A stretch of 64,000 bases of DNA, from contig NZ_JARXYJ010000001.1 in NCBI RefSeq assembly GCF_029894425.1, positions 7,894,501 to 7,958,500 on the forward strand. Direction: 5' to 3'. Positions 15,977-24,029 of the stretch are shown here, piece after piece (the stretch's first letter is position 1; each line of letters starts with the position of its first letter). This DNA is from Streptomyces sp. SAI-127. GTDB taxonomy: Bacteria; Actinomycetota; Actinomycetes; Streptomycetales; Streptomycetaceae. The notes beneath the pieces are model-generated. The model did not search any database, was not told the DNA's origin, and worked only from the letters and a program-made list of their open reading frames with translations. The position numbers and the translations under genes were made by a program.

Positions 15977-17401
15977 ATGTCAGACAGCTCCCCCCTGCCG
16001 CCGGTGCGGCTGCACCCCGAAGCGGAGCTGGCGCGTGACGCCCTGTCCACGCCGCTGCTCGCCCGGGCGGCCCGGCTCGCCCGCTGGGCCGGCGAGGACA
16101 CGCGGGTCGACGCCGGGGGCGGACTCGTCGAGGAGCAGCTGCCCGCGGCGGCCGCGCACCTCGGACTGACCGGGGACGAGGCGGCGGCGCACGCGAGCGA
16201 GGCCTGGCGGGTGGCCGTCGACACCGGGCTCGTCGAGATCGCCGACGAGGAGGAGGGCACGGTCGCCACGGGCGAGGACCTGGCTCTGCTGTCCGGCTCC
16301 CCGCAGGACGTGCTCGGCGTGTGGCTGACGGCGCTGGAGACGGCGCTGGCCGACGCGAGCGTGCCCGATCTGGACGATCTGGTCGCCGCGATGGACGACG
16401 GCGGCGAGGTCGACTTCGCCTCCCTGGACTGGGACCCGCAGGCCGAGCAGGAGTTCCTCGACGGTGTGCTCGGGAACCTCTACCTGCTCACGGTCAGCGA
16501 GGACGGTCCCGGCGACGGACCCGTGCCGCTGCCCGCCCTCGCCGCGTCGATGATCGTGCCGAGCGACATGGGCGAGCCGACCAACGACGTCCTGGAGCAG
16601 GTGTCCGACGCGATGATGCGGCTGGACGACCAGTTCCGGGTCCTGGAGCCGGTGGGGATCGTCGAGTACCAGCCCGTCGACGAGGCGCTGATGGCGGACA
16701 CCGACGAGGAGCCCGCCGCGGTCGTCGACGAGACCGACGTCTCCCGGTACGGCATGGTCCGGCTGACCCCGCTCGGGCTGTACGGGCTGCGGTCGCGGCT
16801 GCTGGAGGCGGGCATCCCGGCGCCGGCCGTCGGGGACCTCGCCGACAAGGGAGCGGACGCGCTGCTCGACGGGACCTCGACGTTCCCGCCCTCCGCCGCG
16901 CAGGCCGAGACCGAGCAGTGGCTGGACCGGCGGGATCCTCTCGCGGCGGCCCGGGAGCTGCTGACGGCGGCCCGGGGGAGCGACTCGGGCGCGCCCTTGC
17001 GCCGGCTGCGGTGTCAGCAGGCGTTGTCCTTGGTCGGTGCGGTCGCCGAACCCGCGTTGCGGGAGGTCCTCGACGACGCCGAGCTGGGCGGGCTGGCCCG
17101 GGTCTGGCTGACCGAGCGGGGGTTCGGGGATGTGCCCCCGCCGTCCCAGGACATGGTGTTCTGGCTGACCGTCGACACGATTGCCGCGCAGCTCGCCGCG
17201 GAGGGGAACTCCGAGGAGCTTCAGGCGCTGGTGGAAGGACTGGCCCAGCAGCACGGTGGGTTCTTCGCGGCGGCCTGGCGGGTCGACCACCCGGCCACCG
17301 CGGATGTGCTGGAGGCGATGGGGCGGTTGCATCCGGACAAGCGGGTGGCGAAGGAGGCGCGGAAGGCCGCGTTCAAGGCGCGGTCGCAGCAAGGGGGGTG
17401 A
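15977..17401 (+). CDS. Conserved hypothetical protein, 474 aa
   Basis: Cytosolic, acidic and Ala/Leu-rich, with no signal or membrane segment. It looks alpha-helical; the last 150 residues (from ARELLTAARGSDSG to RVAKEARKAAFKARSQ) have the spacing of HEAT-like helical repeats. A winged-helix-like patch is possible at VRLTPLGLYGLRSRLLEAG near residue 262. TAGGAG lies nine bases before the ATG. I do not recognise a function; it has the look of a Streptomyces core gene. Confidence 0.7.
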   Translation: MSDSSPLPPVRLHPEAELARDALSTPLLARAARLARWAGEDTRVDAGGGLVEEQLPAAAAHLGLTGDEAAAHASEAWRVAVDTGLVEIADEEEGTVATGEDLALLSGSPQDVLGVWLTALETALADASVPDLDDLVAAMDDGGEVDFASLDWDPQAEQEFLDGVLGNLYLLTVSEDGPGDGPVPLPALAASMIVPSDMGEPTNDVLEQVSDAMMRLDDQFRVLEPVGIVEYQPVDEALMADTDEEPAAVVDETDVSRYGMVRLTPLGLYGLRSRLLEAGIPAPAVGDLADKGADALLDGTSTFPPSAAQAETEQWLDRRDPLAAARELLTAARGSDSGAPLRRLRCQQALSLVGAVAEPALREVLDDAELGGLARVWLTERGFGDVPPPSQDMVFWLTVDTIAAQLAAEGNSEELQALVEGLAQQHGGFFAAAWRVDHPATADVLEAMGRLHPDKRVAKEARKAAFKARSQQGG

Positions 17402-17505
17402 GGGCGGCTTGCGAGTGCGGGCTCGCTGTGGCCGGTCGCGCCGCCAAAGGACTCCCCATCACTCTGTGTTGATTCATTCAAGCCACTCCACGGAGTCCTC
17501 TCGCT

Positions 17506-17527
17506 GTTCAGCTGGTGTTCAGGCATG
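17506..17527 (+). promoter_or_regulatory. PHO box (PhoP binding site)
   Basis: Two 11-base direct repeats starting GTTCA (17506 and 17517) match the Streptomyces PHO-box pattern of consecutive GTTCACC-like units at 11-bp spacing. They lie 69-90 bases upstream of the PhoX phosphatase start, the expected position for PhoP activation under phosphate limitation. Confidence 0.65.
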
Positions 17528-17595
17528 GGCGGGACCGTAGCGCCGACCCGAGGTCCCCCACCCTCCACGGCATACCCACCGTCTCAGGAGACACC

Positions 17596-19041
17596 ATGTC
17601 GCTCACCCGCAGGGACTTTGCCGCGAAATCCGCGCTCACCGGAGCCGGTGTCGCGCTGGCGGGCACTGTCGGCGCCCTCGCCACCGCACCCAACGCGCTC
17701 GCGGCCACCGACGTCGAGAGCGAGGGCGCGGAGATCGCGGGCGCCCACGGCGGTGTCGGCTACGGGCCGCTGATCGCCGACCCCGAGGGCCTGCTCGCGC
17801 TGCCCGCCGGGTTCACGTACAAGGTCATCACCTACAGCGGCAGGACCAAGCTGGAGTCCGGCGAGTTCACCCCGTCCAACCACGACGGTACGGCCACCTT
17901 CTGCGGCCCCCGCGGCGCGACCCTCCTGGTCAACAACCACGAGCTCAAGGGCCCGCGTGCCAACTGGCCGCACCCCGTGCCGCTCACCGAGGGCCTCGTC
18001 TACGATCCCGCCGCCTCCGGTGGCTGCACGGTCGTCGAGGTCCGCCACGGGCATGTCGCCGAGTGGGTCGGCATCGCCGGCACCTCCACCAACTGCGCGG
18101 GCGGTACCACCCCTTGGGGCACCTGGCTCACCGGCGAGGAGACCGAGGACAAGGCCGGCCAGAACGGCATGACCAAGGACCACGGCTACATCTTCGAGGT
18201 CGACCCCGAGGACCGCCGCGCCAACCGCGACCCCAAGCCCGTCAAGGCGTTCGGCCGGTACGCCCACGAGGCGGTCGTCATCGACCCCAAGCGCGGCCAC
18301 GCCTACCTGACCGAGGACGCCTCCGGCCCCAACGGTCTGCTCTTCCGCTGGACCCCGCCGGCGGGCTTCCACCACGGCCGCGGCAAGCTGCGCACCCTCG
18401 CCGACAACGCGGGGGTCCTGCAGGCTTTCAAGTGCTTCGACTCCGGCGGCAAGTTCGTCGACGACCTCTCCCGCGCCACCAGGATCGGTACGGTGTACGG
18501 CGTCGACTGGGTCGACGTCCCCGACCGCGACGCCAAGACGGTCTCCGTCCGCAAGCAGTTCACCGACGGCCAGGTCACCCGCGCCCGCAAGCTCGAGGGC
18601 ATGTGGTGGGGCGACGGCGGCGCGTACATCGTCTCCTCGTACGCCCGTGAGGAGAGCCCCGTCCAGCACGACGGCCAGGTCTGGTTCTACGACCCCAAGC
18701 GCCGCACCCTCACGCTCAAGGTCCTCCTCGGTGTGAACCCCGACCCGTCCAAGGACGGCGCCTTCGACGGCCCCGACAACATCACCGTCTCCCCGTACGG
18801 CGGCCTCGTCATCGCCGAGGACGGCGAGGGCGTCCAGCATCTGTTCGGCGCGACCGACAGCGGCCGCACGTACCCCATCGCCCGCAACGAACTGAACCTC
18901 GGCACCGAAGAGGAGCCCGAGTACAGCGAGTTCACCGGCGTCACCTTCTCGCCCGACGGCCGGACGCTGTACGCCAACATCCAGACTCCGGGGATCATGC
19001 TGGCGATCACGGGGCCCTGGAAGCGGCAGAAGCGCGGCTGA
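17596..19041 (+). CDS. PhoX-family (DUF839) secreted alkaline phosphatase
   Basis: 481 aa. The N-terminus is a Tat signal (LTRRDFAAKSALTGAGVALA, cleavage near NALAAT), so the protein is exported folded with its metals. The mature part shows DUF839 features: LLVNNHELKG, TPWGTWLTGEET, FGRYAHEAVVIDP, GPDNITVSPYGGLVIAEDG. PhoX enzymes hydrolyse phosphate monoesters with Fe/Ca cofactors outside the cell. AGGAG lies five bases before the ATG. The upstream PHO box indicates induction by phosphate starvation. Confidence 0.88.
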   Translation: MSLTRRDFAAKSALTGAGVALAGTVGALATAPNALAATDVESEGAEIAGAHGGVGYGPLIADPEGLLALPAGFTYKVITYSGRTKLESGEFTPSNHDGTATFCGPRGATLLVNNHELKGPRANWPHPVPLTEGLVYDPAASGGCTVVEVRHGHVAEWVGIAGTSTNCAGGTTPWGTWLTGEETEDKAGQNGMTKDHGYIFEVDPEDRRANRDPKPVKAFGRYAHEAVVIDPKRGHAYLTEDASGPNGLLFRWTPPAGFHHGRGKLRTLADNAGVLQAFKCFDSGGKFVDDLSRATRIGTVYGVDWVDVPDRDAKTVSVRKQFTDGQVTRARKLEGMWWGDGGAYIVSSYAREESPVQHDGQVWFYDPKRRTLTLKVLLGVNPDPSKDGAFDGPDNITVSPYGGLVIAEDGEGVQHLFGATDSGRTYPIARNELNLGTEEEPEYSEFTGVTFSPDGRTLYANIQTPGIMLAITGPWKRQKRG

Positions 19042-19088
19042 ATTTAATTCGCTCGCCCGGCCCGCGGCACGCCTCCTAAAGTGATGAA

Positions 19089-19228
19089 CGTCCAGGTGCG
19101 AAGGCAGGACCTACTTCCACTCATAATGGGGCGGCCGCGGGTTCGAGTCCCGCCACCGGCACAACGAGCCGGTGTAGCTCAGGGGTTAGAGCACCTAATG
19201 TCGGTTCCGCCGATCTGAACTCTGGACA
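19089..19228 (+). ncRNA. Y-RNA-like ncRNA 1 (permuted class I tRNA mimic)
   Basis: A tRNA-like core in permuted order. T-arm 19137-19153 (GCGGG, loop TTCGAGT, CCCGC) is followed by 3' acceptor strand CACCGGC (19154-19160), a 7-base cap loop, 5' acceptor strand GCCGGTG (19168-19174) and D-arm 19177-19192 (GCTC, loop AGGGGTTA, GAGC). The 7-bp acceptor pairing is perfect. The anticodon-side helix (19194-19201 with 19123-19130, one A/A mismatch) opens into a long stem: GGCAGGACC 19103-19111 with GGTTCCGCC 19203-19211, and GTCCAG 19090-19095 with CTGGAC 19222-19227. A -10-like TAAAGT (19077) would start transcription at 19089. YrlA-type bacterial Y RNAs have such a tRNA-like domain and bind Ro/Rsr, encoded next door. 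Exact ends are inferred. Confidence 0.75.
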
Positions 19229-19275
19229 CCACAACTTCACGCACCTCCCGGTGCGAGCATTCTGATCTCGGGAGG

Positions 19276-19454
19276 CGCAGCTCATGGTGGGTGCCCGGTG
19301 CGCAGGCAGCGGATACTTCGGGAACTGGTGGGGGGAAACCCTCGTGCGGGTTCGAATCCCGTCATCGACTCAGGGTCGGTGTGGCGGAACGGAAGACGCG
19401 CCAGTTTATAAGCACCGCAGTCGACTTCGACCTCGGGCACCCTCCATTTGCCGC
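19276..19454 (+). ncRNA. Y-RNA-like ncRNA 2 (permuted tRNA-Leu-like, class II mimic)
   Basis: Second permuted module. T-arm 19346-19362 (GCGGG, loop TTCGAAT, CCCGT), 3' acceptor strand CATCGAC (19363-19369), 5-base cap loop, 5' acceptor strand GTCGGTG (19375-19381, 7 bp with one G-U), D-arm 19384-19399 (GCG ... CGC, GG in the loop). After one base, CCAGTT (19401-19406) pairs with AACTGG (19323-19328) as an anticodon-type stem. The 17 bases between that stem and the T-arm contain GGG-GAAA-CCC, like the long variable arm of tRNA-Leu. The distal stem pairs 19284-19298 with 19433-19447: 14 bp with one U-U mismatch. It ends about 50 bases before the Ro start codon, so it may be processed from the same transcript. 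Confidence 0.72.
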
Positions 19455-19494
19455 GTCTCCCTCCGAAACGGTAACGAATTCGGGGGAATTCACC

Positions 19495-21075
19495 ATGGCG
19501 CGATTCAACAAGAAGGCCGCGCGGGCCCACCCCACCTCGCGAGTGACGTCGACGGGACGCATCCTGCGGACGTACGAAGGCGGCCGGGGCCGTGAGCGTG
19601 ACGCACGCTCCGAGCTGTTTCTGCTCGCGGTCGCCAACTTCGTCTCCCAGCAGACCCCTTACGAGTCCGGCGCGGACCGCGACGACCGGTTCGCCACGCT
19701 CGTACGGCAGCTCGCCGTCACCGACCCGGCCTGGACCGCAGGCCTGCTCGGCTGGCTGCGCGGCGAGGGCAACCTCCGTACCGCCTCGATCGTGGGCGCC
19801 GCCGAGTACGTCAAGGCGCGCCTCGACGCGGGCGCCACCGACGGCCCCTCGAACCGCCAGGTCGTGGCCTCCGTACTCCGGCGGCCCGACGAGCCCGGCG
19901 AGTTCCTCGGATACTGGACGGCGCAGTACGGCCGCAACGTCCCGAAGCCCGTCAAGCGCGGGATCGCCGACGCCGTACGCCGTCTGTACAGCGGCAAGTC
20001 GCTGCTGAAGTACGACACCGCGTCCAAGGGCTACCGTTTCGGCGACATCCTCAACCTCGTGCACGCGGCCCCGGACCCGGACAAGCCGTGGCAGGGCGAG
20101 CTGTTCCAGTACGCCCTCGACCGGCGGCACAACCCGGACACGGCCGTGCCGCCCGAGTCGAGCCGGGTCCTGACCGCGCACCGCGAGCTCATGGCGGTGC
20201 CGCCCGGCCGACGGCGTGCGGTGGTCACGTCCGAGGGCGGGGCCGAGCGGCTGGCCGCGGCCGGGATGACGTGGGAGGCGCTGGCCGGCTGGCTGCAGGG
20301 GCCGATGGACAGGGCGGCCTGGGAGGCCGTGATCCCGTCCATGGGTGCGATGGCACTGCTTCGTAACCTGCGCAACTTCGACGAGGCCGGAGTCTCCGAC
20401 GAGGTCGCGGCCCAGGTGGCGGCCCGGATCAGCGACCCAGCGGAGGTCGTACGGTCGCGGCAGTTCCCCTTCCGGTACCTCGCCGCGTACCAGCACGCGC
20501 CGTCGCTGCGCTGGTCCTACCCGCTGGAGCAGGCGCTCGGCCACTCGCTGGCCAACGTGCCCGCGCTGCCCGGCCGGACCCTGGTGCTCGTCGACCGCTC
20601 CGGCTCGATGTGGACGCGGCTGTCCGACCGCTCGCGGCTCAACCGGGCCGACGCGGCGGCGATCTTCGGCACGGCGCTCGCGCTGCGGGCGGCCGACGCG
20701 GATCTCGTCGAGTTCGGCACCAAGAGCCGGCGTCTGACCTTCGGCGAGGGCGAGTCGGTGCTGAAGATCCTCGGCCGCTTCGGCGACCTGGGCGGCACCG
20801 ACACCACCTCGGCCGTGCGCGCGCACTACCGGGGACAGGACCGGGTGCTGATCGTCACCGACGAGCAGTACACGTACAACCGGCACGGCGGCCCGACCGA
20901 GCAGATCCCGGCCGACGTACCGGTCTACACCTGGAACCTCGCCGGGTACCGGGCGGGCCACGGCCCCTCCGGCACCGGCAACCGCCACACCTTCGGAGGC
21001 CTCACGGACGCGGCCTTCCGGATGGTTCCGCTGCTCGAGGCGGCCCAGGACGCCGACTGGCCCTGGGCTGCCTGA
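19495..21075 (+). CDS. rsr: Ro60 / Rsr ortholog (TROVE domain RNA-binding protein)
   Basis: 526 aa. The N-terminal 350 residues are the HEAT-repeat ring of the TROVE domain (FNKKAARAHPTSRVTSTGRI, VSQQTPYESGADRDDRFATL, MALLRNLRNFDEAGVSDEVA). The C-terminal 165 residues form a von Willebrand A domain with an intact metal site: D367-x-S369-x-S371 (LVDRSGSMW), T435/T437 (GGTDTTSA) and D456 (IVTDEQ). Ro proteins bind misfolded RNAs in the ring and Y RNAs on its outside, and in bacteria work with exonucleases in RNA quality control and rRNA/tRNA maturation. The ATG at 19495 has GGGGGA upstream. Two Y-RNA-like elements precede it, and a hairpin terminator follows. Confidence 0.93.
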   Translation: MARFNKKAARAHPTSRVTSTGRILRTYEGGRGRERDARSELFLLAVANFVSQQTPYESGADRDDRFATLVRQLAVTDPAWTAGLLGWLRGEGNLRTASIVGAAEYVKARLDAGATDGPSNRQVVASVLRRPDEPGEFLGYWTAQYGRNVPKPVKRGIADAVRRLYSGKSLLKYDTASKGYRFGDILNLVHAAPDPDKPWQGELFQYALDRRHNPDTAVPPESSRVLTAHRELMAVPPGRRRAVVTSEGGAERLAAAGMTWEALAGWLQGPMDRAAWEAVIPSMGAMALLRNLRNFDEAGVSDEVAAQVAARISDPAEVVRSRQFPFRYLAAYQHAPSLRWSYPLEQALGHSLANVPALPGRTLVLVDRSGSMWTRLSDRSRLNRADAAAIFGTALALRAADADLVEFGTKSRRLTFGEGESVLKILGRFGDLGGTDTTSAVRAHYRGQDRVLIVTDEQYTYNRHGGPTEQIPADVPVYTWNLAGYRAGHGPSGTGNRHTFGGLTDAAFRMVPLLEAAQDADWPWAA

Positions 21076-21084
21076 GCCCCGAAC

Positions 21085-21116
21085 GTGGCCCGCACCTCAC
21101 GGGGGGTGCGGGCCAC
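21085..21116 (+). terminator. Hairpin terminator after the Ro gene
   Basis: 12-bp perfect stem (21085-21096 with 21105-21116) with an 8-base loop, nine bases past the Ro stop. No T run follows, which is common for Streptomyces terminators. Confidence 0.65.
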
Positions 21117-21130
21117 TCGCATGTCCACTC

Positions 21131-21160
21131 TTGTGCGCGGCGCTGGCTGACATCTAACAT
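21131..21160 (+). promoter_or_regulatory. Promoter of the GntR-acdS pair, near-leaderless
   Basis: -35 TTGTGC (21131-21136), 18-bp spacer, -10 TAACAT (21155-21160). Transcription would begin at about 21167, two bases before the GntR ATG. No ribosome site is present, which fits leaderless translation. Confidence 0.5.
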
Positions 21161-21168
21161 TTCAGTTC

Positions 21169-21816
21169 ATGGAGGCCATACGACCACTCGCCCGCACCCT
21201 TCTCCGGGACCGTGCCTACGCATCCATCCGGGACGCCATCGTGGCCGGGGAGATCGAGCCCGGGGCGGTGGTGCGGGACGCCGAGCTCGCCGAGCGGCTC
21301 GGGCTGTCGCGGGCGCCCGTGCGGGAGGCCTTCGCCCGGCTGGTCGACGACGGGCTGCTGGAGAGCAAGCCGCAGAGCTACACGCGGGTGACCCAGGTCG
21401 TCGCCGCCGAGGTGCGGGACGCCGCCGCGGTGGTCGGGGCCATGCACGAACTGGTCACGCGGGTCGCGGTGCCCCGGCTGTTCGCCGCCGACATCGAGAC
21501 GATGCGCGCGGCCAACGAACGGTTCTCGGCCGCCGTCACCGCCGGTGACGTGGACGAAGCCCTGCACGCCGACGACGCCCTGCACGACGTCCTCGTCCGC
21601 GTCAGCGGCAACCGCGCGGCCGCCGCCACCACCGCCCGCTACACCCCGCTCATCCGCCGGCTGGAGCGCCGGCGCTTCGGCGAGGGCGGCAACTGCCGCT
21701 CGGCGGGCCTGCACGACCGGCTGATCGAGGCCTGCGCGGCCGGTGACGTGGACGAGGCGGTCCGGGTCACGGCCGAGATCTGGCGGGGCCTGGCCGAGCT
21801 GGCCGACAGCGACTGA
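21169..21816 (+). CDS. GntR-family (FCD domain) regulator
   Basis: 215 aa. Winged helix at 10-75 ([20 protein letters not shown], then [20 protein letters not shown]), FCD ligand domain from about 85 with the metal-site histidines implied by MHELVTRVA and [11 protein letters not shown] regulators usually sense small carboxylates or amino acids. The ACC deaminase gene starts 29 bases downstream, so this is probably its local regulator, with ACC or a breakdown product as inducer (inference). Confidence 0.88.
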   Translation: MEAIRPLARTLLRDRAYASIRDAIVAGEIEPGAVVRDAELAERLGLSRAPVREAFARLVDDGLLESKPQSYTRVTQVVAAEVRDAAAVVGAMHELVTRVAVPRLFAADIETMRAANERFSAAVTAGDVDEALHADDALHDVLVRVSGNRAAAATTARYTPLIRRLERRRFGEGGNCRSAGLHDRLIEACAAGDVDEAVRVTAEIWRGLAELADSD

Positions 21817-21845
21817 GCCCACAGCGACCGACCCGGGAGGTCCCC

Positions 21846-22862
21846 ATGCCCCTTTCGTCCTACGGCCGTTACCCCCTCCTCTTCGGGCCGTCCCCCGTCC
21901 ACCGCCTGGAGCGCCTCACCGCGCACCTCGGCGGCGCCGCGCTGTGGGCCAAGCGCGAGGACTGCAACTCCGGGATCGCGTACGGCGGCAACAAGACCCG
22001 CAAGCTGGAGTACCTGGTCGCGGACGCCCTCGCCAAGGGCTGCGACACCCTCGTCTCGATCGGTGGCGTTCAGTCCAACCACACCCGTCAGGTCGCCGCC
22101 TGCGCCGCCCGCGCCGGGCTCAAGTGCGTGCTGGTGCAGGAGAGTTGGGTGGACTGGCCGGACGCCGTCTACGACAAGGTCGGCAACATCCTGATCAGCC
22201 GGCTCGCCGGGGCCGACGTACGGCTGGTGAAGGCCGGGTTCGGGATCGGGTTCAAGGAGAGCTGGGAGCAGGCGCTCAGGGATGTCGAGGAAGGGGGCGG
22301 CAAGCCGTACGCCATCCCCGCCGGCGCCTCCGACCACCCGCTCGGCGGCCTCGGCTTCGCCGCGTGGGCCTACGAAGTCGTGGACCAGGAACGCGAGTGG
22401 GGCGTCTTCTTCGACACGGTCGTGGTCTGCTCGGTGACCGGCTCCACCCAGGCCGGCATGGTCGCCGGGTTCCGGGCGCTGGAGGAGGCGGGCGGCCGGC
22501 CCCGGCGCGTGCTCGGCATCGACGCCTCCGCCAAGCCCGTCGCCACCCGGGAACAGATCGCGCGGATCGCCCACGGCACCGGTCAACTCATCGGCGTACA
22601 CAAGGAGTTGACCGAGGAGGACGTGGAGCTGGACGAGCGGTACCACGCGGGTGTCTACGGCATCCCCGACGACACCACGCTGGAGGCGATGCGCCTCGCC
22701 GCCCGCACCGAGGGGATGGTCACCGACCCCGTGTACGAGGGCAAGTCGATGGCCGGGATGATCGACCTGGTCCGGCGTGGCGAGATCGGCGCGGACTCCA
22801 CCGTGCTCTACGCCCACCTCGGAGGGCAGCCGGCTCTCAACGGGTACAGCGCGCTGTTCTAG
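21846..22862 (+). CDS. acdS: 1-aminocyclopropane-1-carboxylate deaminase
   Basis: 338 aa, the exact family length. PLP lysine K50 in [14 protein letters not shown]77 in [10 protein letters not shown], and the C-terminal Glu (YEGKSM) and Leu ([11 protein letters not shown]) that distinguish true ACC deaminases from D-cysteine desulfhydrases. It cleaves ACC, the plant ethylene precursor, to 2-oxobutanoate and ammonia. Root-associated bacteria use it as a nitrogen source and it lowers plant stress ethylene. Placed between GntR and LacI regulators, with GGGAGG four bases before the ATG. Confidence 0.93.
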   Translation: MPLSSYGRYPLLFGPSPVHRLERLTAHLGGAALWAKREDCNSGIAYGGNKTRKLEYLVADALAKGCDTLVSIGGVQSNHTRQVAACAARAGLKCVLVQESWVDWPDAVYDKVGNILISRLAGADVRLVKAGFGIGFKESWEQALRDVEEGGGKPYAIPAGASDHPLGGLGFAAWAYEVVDQEREWGVFFDTVVVCSVTGSTQAGMVAGFRALEEAGGRPRRVLGIDASAKPVATREQIARIAHGTGQLIGVHKELTEEDVELDERYHAGVYGIPDDTTLEAMRLAARTEGMVTDPVYEGKSMAGMIDLVRRGEIGADSTVLYAHLGGQPALNGYSALF

Positions 22863-22894
22863 CCCGGGCCGGGCCCGTTCCCGCGACGGCTGGA

Positions 22895-22906
22895 TACAGT
22901 GCACTG
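22895..22906 (+). promoter_or_regulatory. -10 element and palindrome at the LacI gene start
   Basis: TACAGT (22895-22900) would start transcription at the ATG (22908), giving a leaderless message. The 10-bp palindrome CAGTGCACTG (22897-22906) overlaps this -10 and is a likely autorepression site. No convincing -35 is seen. Confidence 0.4.
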
Positions 22907-22907
22907 C

Positions 22908-23948
22908 ATGTGGACCGACGAGCAGCAGCGGGAGCCCGGTGGCCAGGCGTCCGACGGTCCTCGTCGCCGGGCCACGATTCACGACGTGGCGAAGCTCGCG
23001 GGAGTGTCACGGCAGACGGTCTCCCGGGCGGTGAACGACAAGGGTGAGATCGACCCGGACACCAAGGCGCGGGTGCTCGAAGCCGTGCGGATGCTGGACT
23101 ACCGGCCCAGCCGGTTCGCGCGCGGGCTGGTGCGGAAGGGGACGGTGACCGCGGGACTGGTCATTCCGGATCTGATGAACCCGTTCTTTCCCGAGGTCGC
23201 GGCCGGGGTGCTGGAGGCCGCCGAGGAGCGTGGCTGGCAGGTGGTGGTGTGGGACACCCGCACCGACGGTGCCAAGGAGCGGGAGGCGCTCGGCGTGCTG
23301 TCCCACCAGGCGGACGCCGTGATGGGCTACTTCAAGAACGACGACGAGGTCCTCGCCCGGTACCTCGGCGGTCTGCCGCTCGTCCTGCTGGAACGCGGCC
23401 CGCAGCAGACCCGGTTCGCGGCCGTCGGGATCGACGCCGCCGCGGGCCTCGAACAGGGCATCGCCCACCTGGTCCGGGCAGGTCACCGGCGGATCGGCAT
23501 GCTGGACGGGGACCGGCTCGCCCCCGGGCCCCGACGGGAGGCGTTCCTGGCCGAGGTACGGCGGCACGGGTTGCCGGTCGACGACGGGTGGATCGCGATG
23601 TCCAACGGCCACGGGGTCGCGGGCGGCGAGGCGGCGATGGAGCAACTCCTCGACGCCCGGCCCCAGTTGACCGCGGTGTTCGGCTTCAACGACCTGATCG
23701 CCGTCGGCGCGGTACGGGCCGCCCGGCGCCGGGGCCGGCGGGTACCGGAGGACCTGGCCGTGCTGGGCTTCGACGGGCTCTCCCTGGGCGAACTGGTGGA
23801 ACCCGCCCTCACCACTCTGCGGCTCGACAAGCGCCGGCTCGGGCGGCTGGCCGTCGAACAGGTCGCACGGCTGCGGGCCGGCGAGAAGCCGCTGACCGGC
23901 GCGGATGCCTGGGTGGCACCTGAGCTGGTGGTACGCGCCTCGGCCTGA
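22908..23948 (+). CDS. LacI-family transcriptional regulator
   Basis: 346 aa. The DNA-binding headpiece reads TIHDVAKLAGVSRQTVSRAV (from about residue 22), followed by the hinge and a periplasmic-binding-type core (VTAGLVIPDLMNPFFPEVAA; IGMLDGDRLAPGPRREAF; TAVFGFNDLIAVGAVRAARR). Start at 22908 is preferred to a GTG three codons earlier because of the -10 position. Its targets are not evident: neighbours are ACC deaminase upstream and a convergent PucR gene. The sugar importer at 35.9 kb has a palindromic operator but lies 12 kb away. Confidence 0.9.
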   Translation: MWTDEQQREPGGQASDGPRRRATIHDVAKLAGVSRQTVSRAVNDKGEIDPDTKARVLEAVRMLDYRPSRFARGLVRKGTVTAGLVIPDLMNPFFPEVAAGVLEAAEERGWQVVVWDTRTDGAKEREALGVLSHQADAVMGYFKNDDEVLARYLGGLPLVLLERGPQQTRFAAVGIDAAAGLEQGIAHLVRAGHRRIGMLDGDRLAPGPRREAFLAEVRRHGLPVDDGWIAMSNGHGVAGGEAAMEQLLDARPQLTAVFGFNDLIAVGAVRAARRRGRRVPEDLAVLGFDGLSLGELVEPALTTLRLDKRRLGRLAVEQVARLRAGEKPLTGADAWVAPELVVRASA

Positions 23949-24029
23949 GACCTGATGTATCCGAGGCGTCGGTTGATTTCCCCTGCCCGGCAGGTTGTAC
24001 GGAGTCCGGGGACGACGCGGGCGTGCCCG

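Noticed and set aside
19137..19399. Ordinary tRNA genes (several T-arm and D-arm sequences)
   Set aside because: The arms occur in the wrong order for normal tRNAs (T-arm before D-arm), no anticodon arm closes with a 7-base loop, and the complementary acceptor strands are joined by short loops. The permuted Y-RNA-like fold explains every element.
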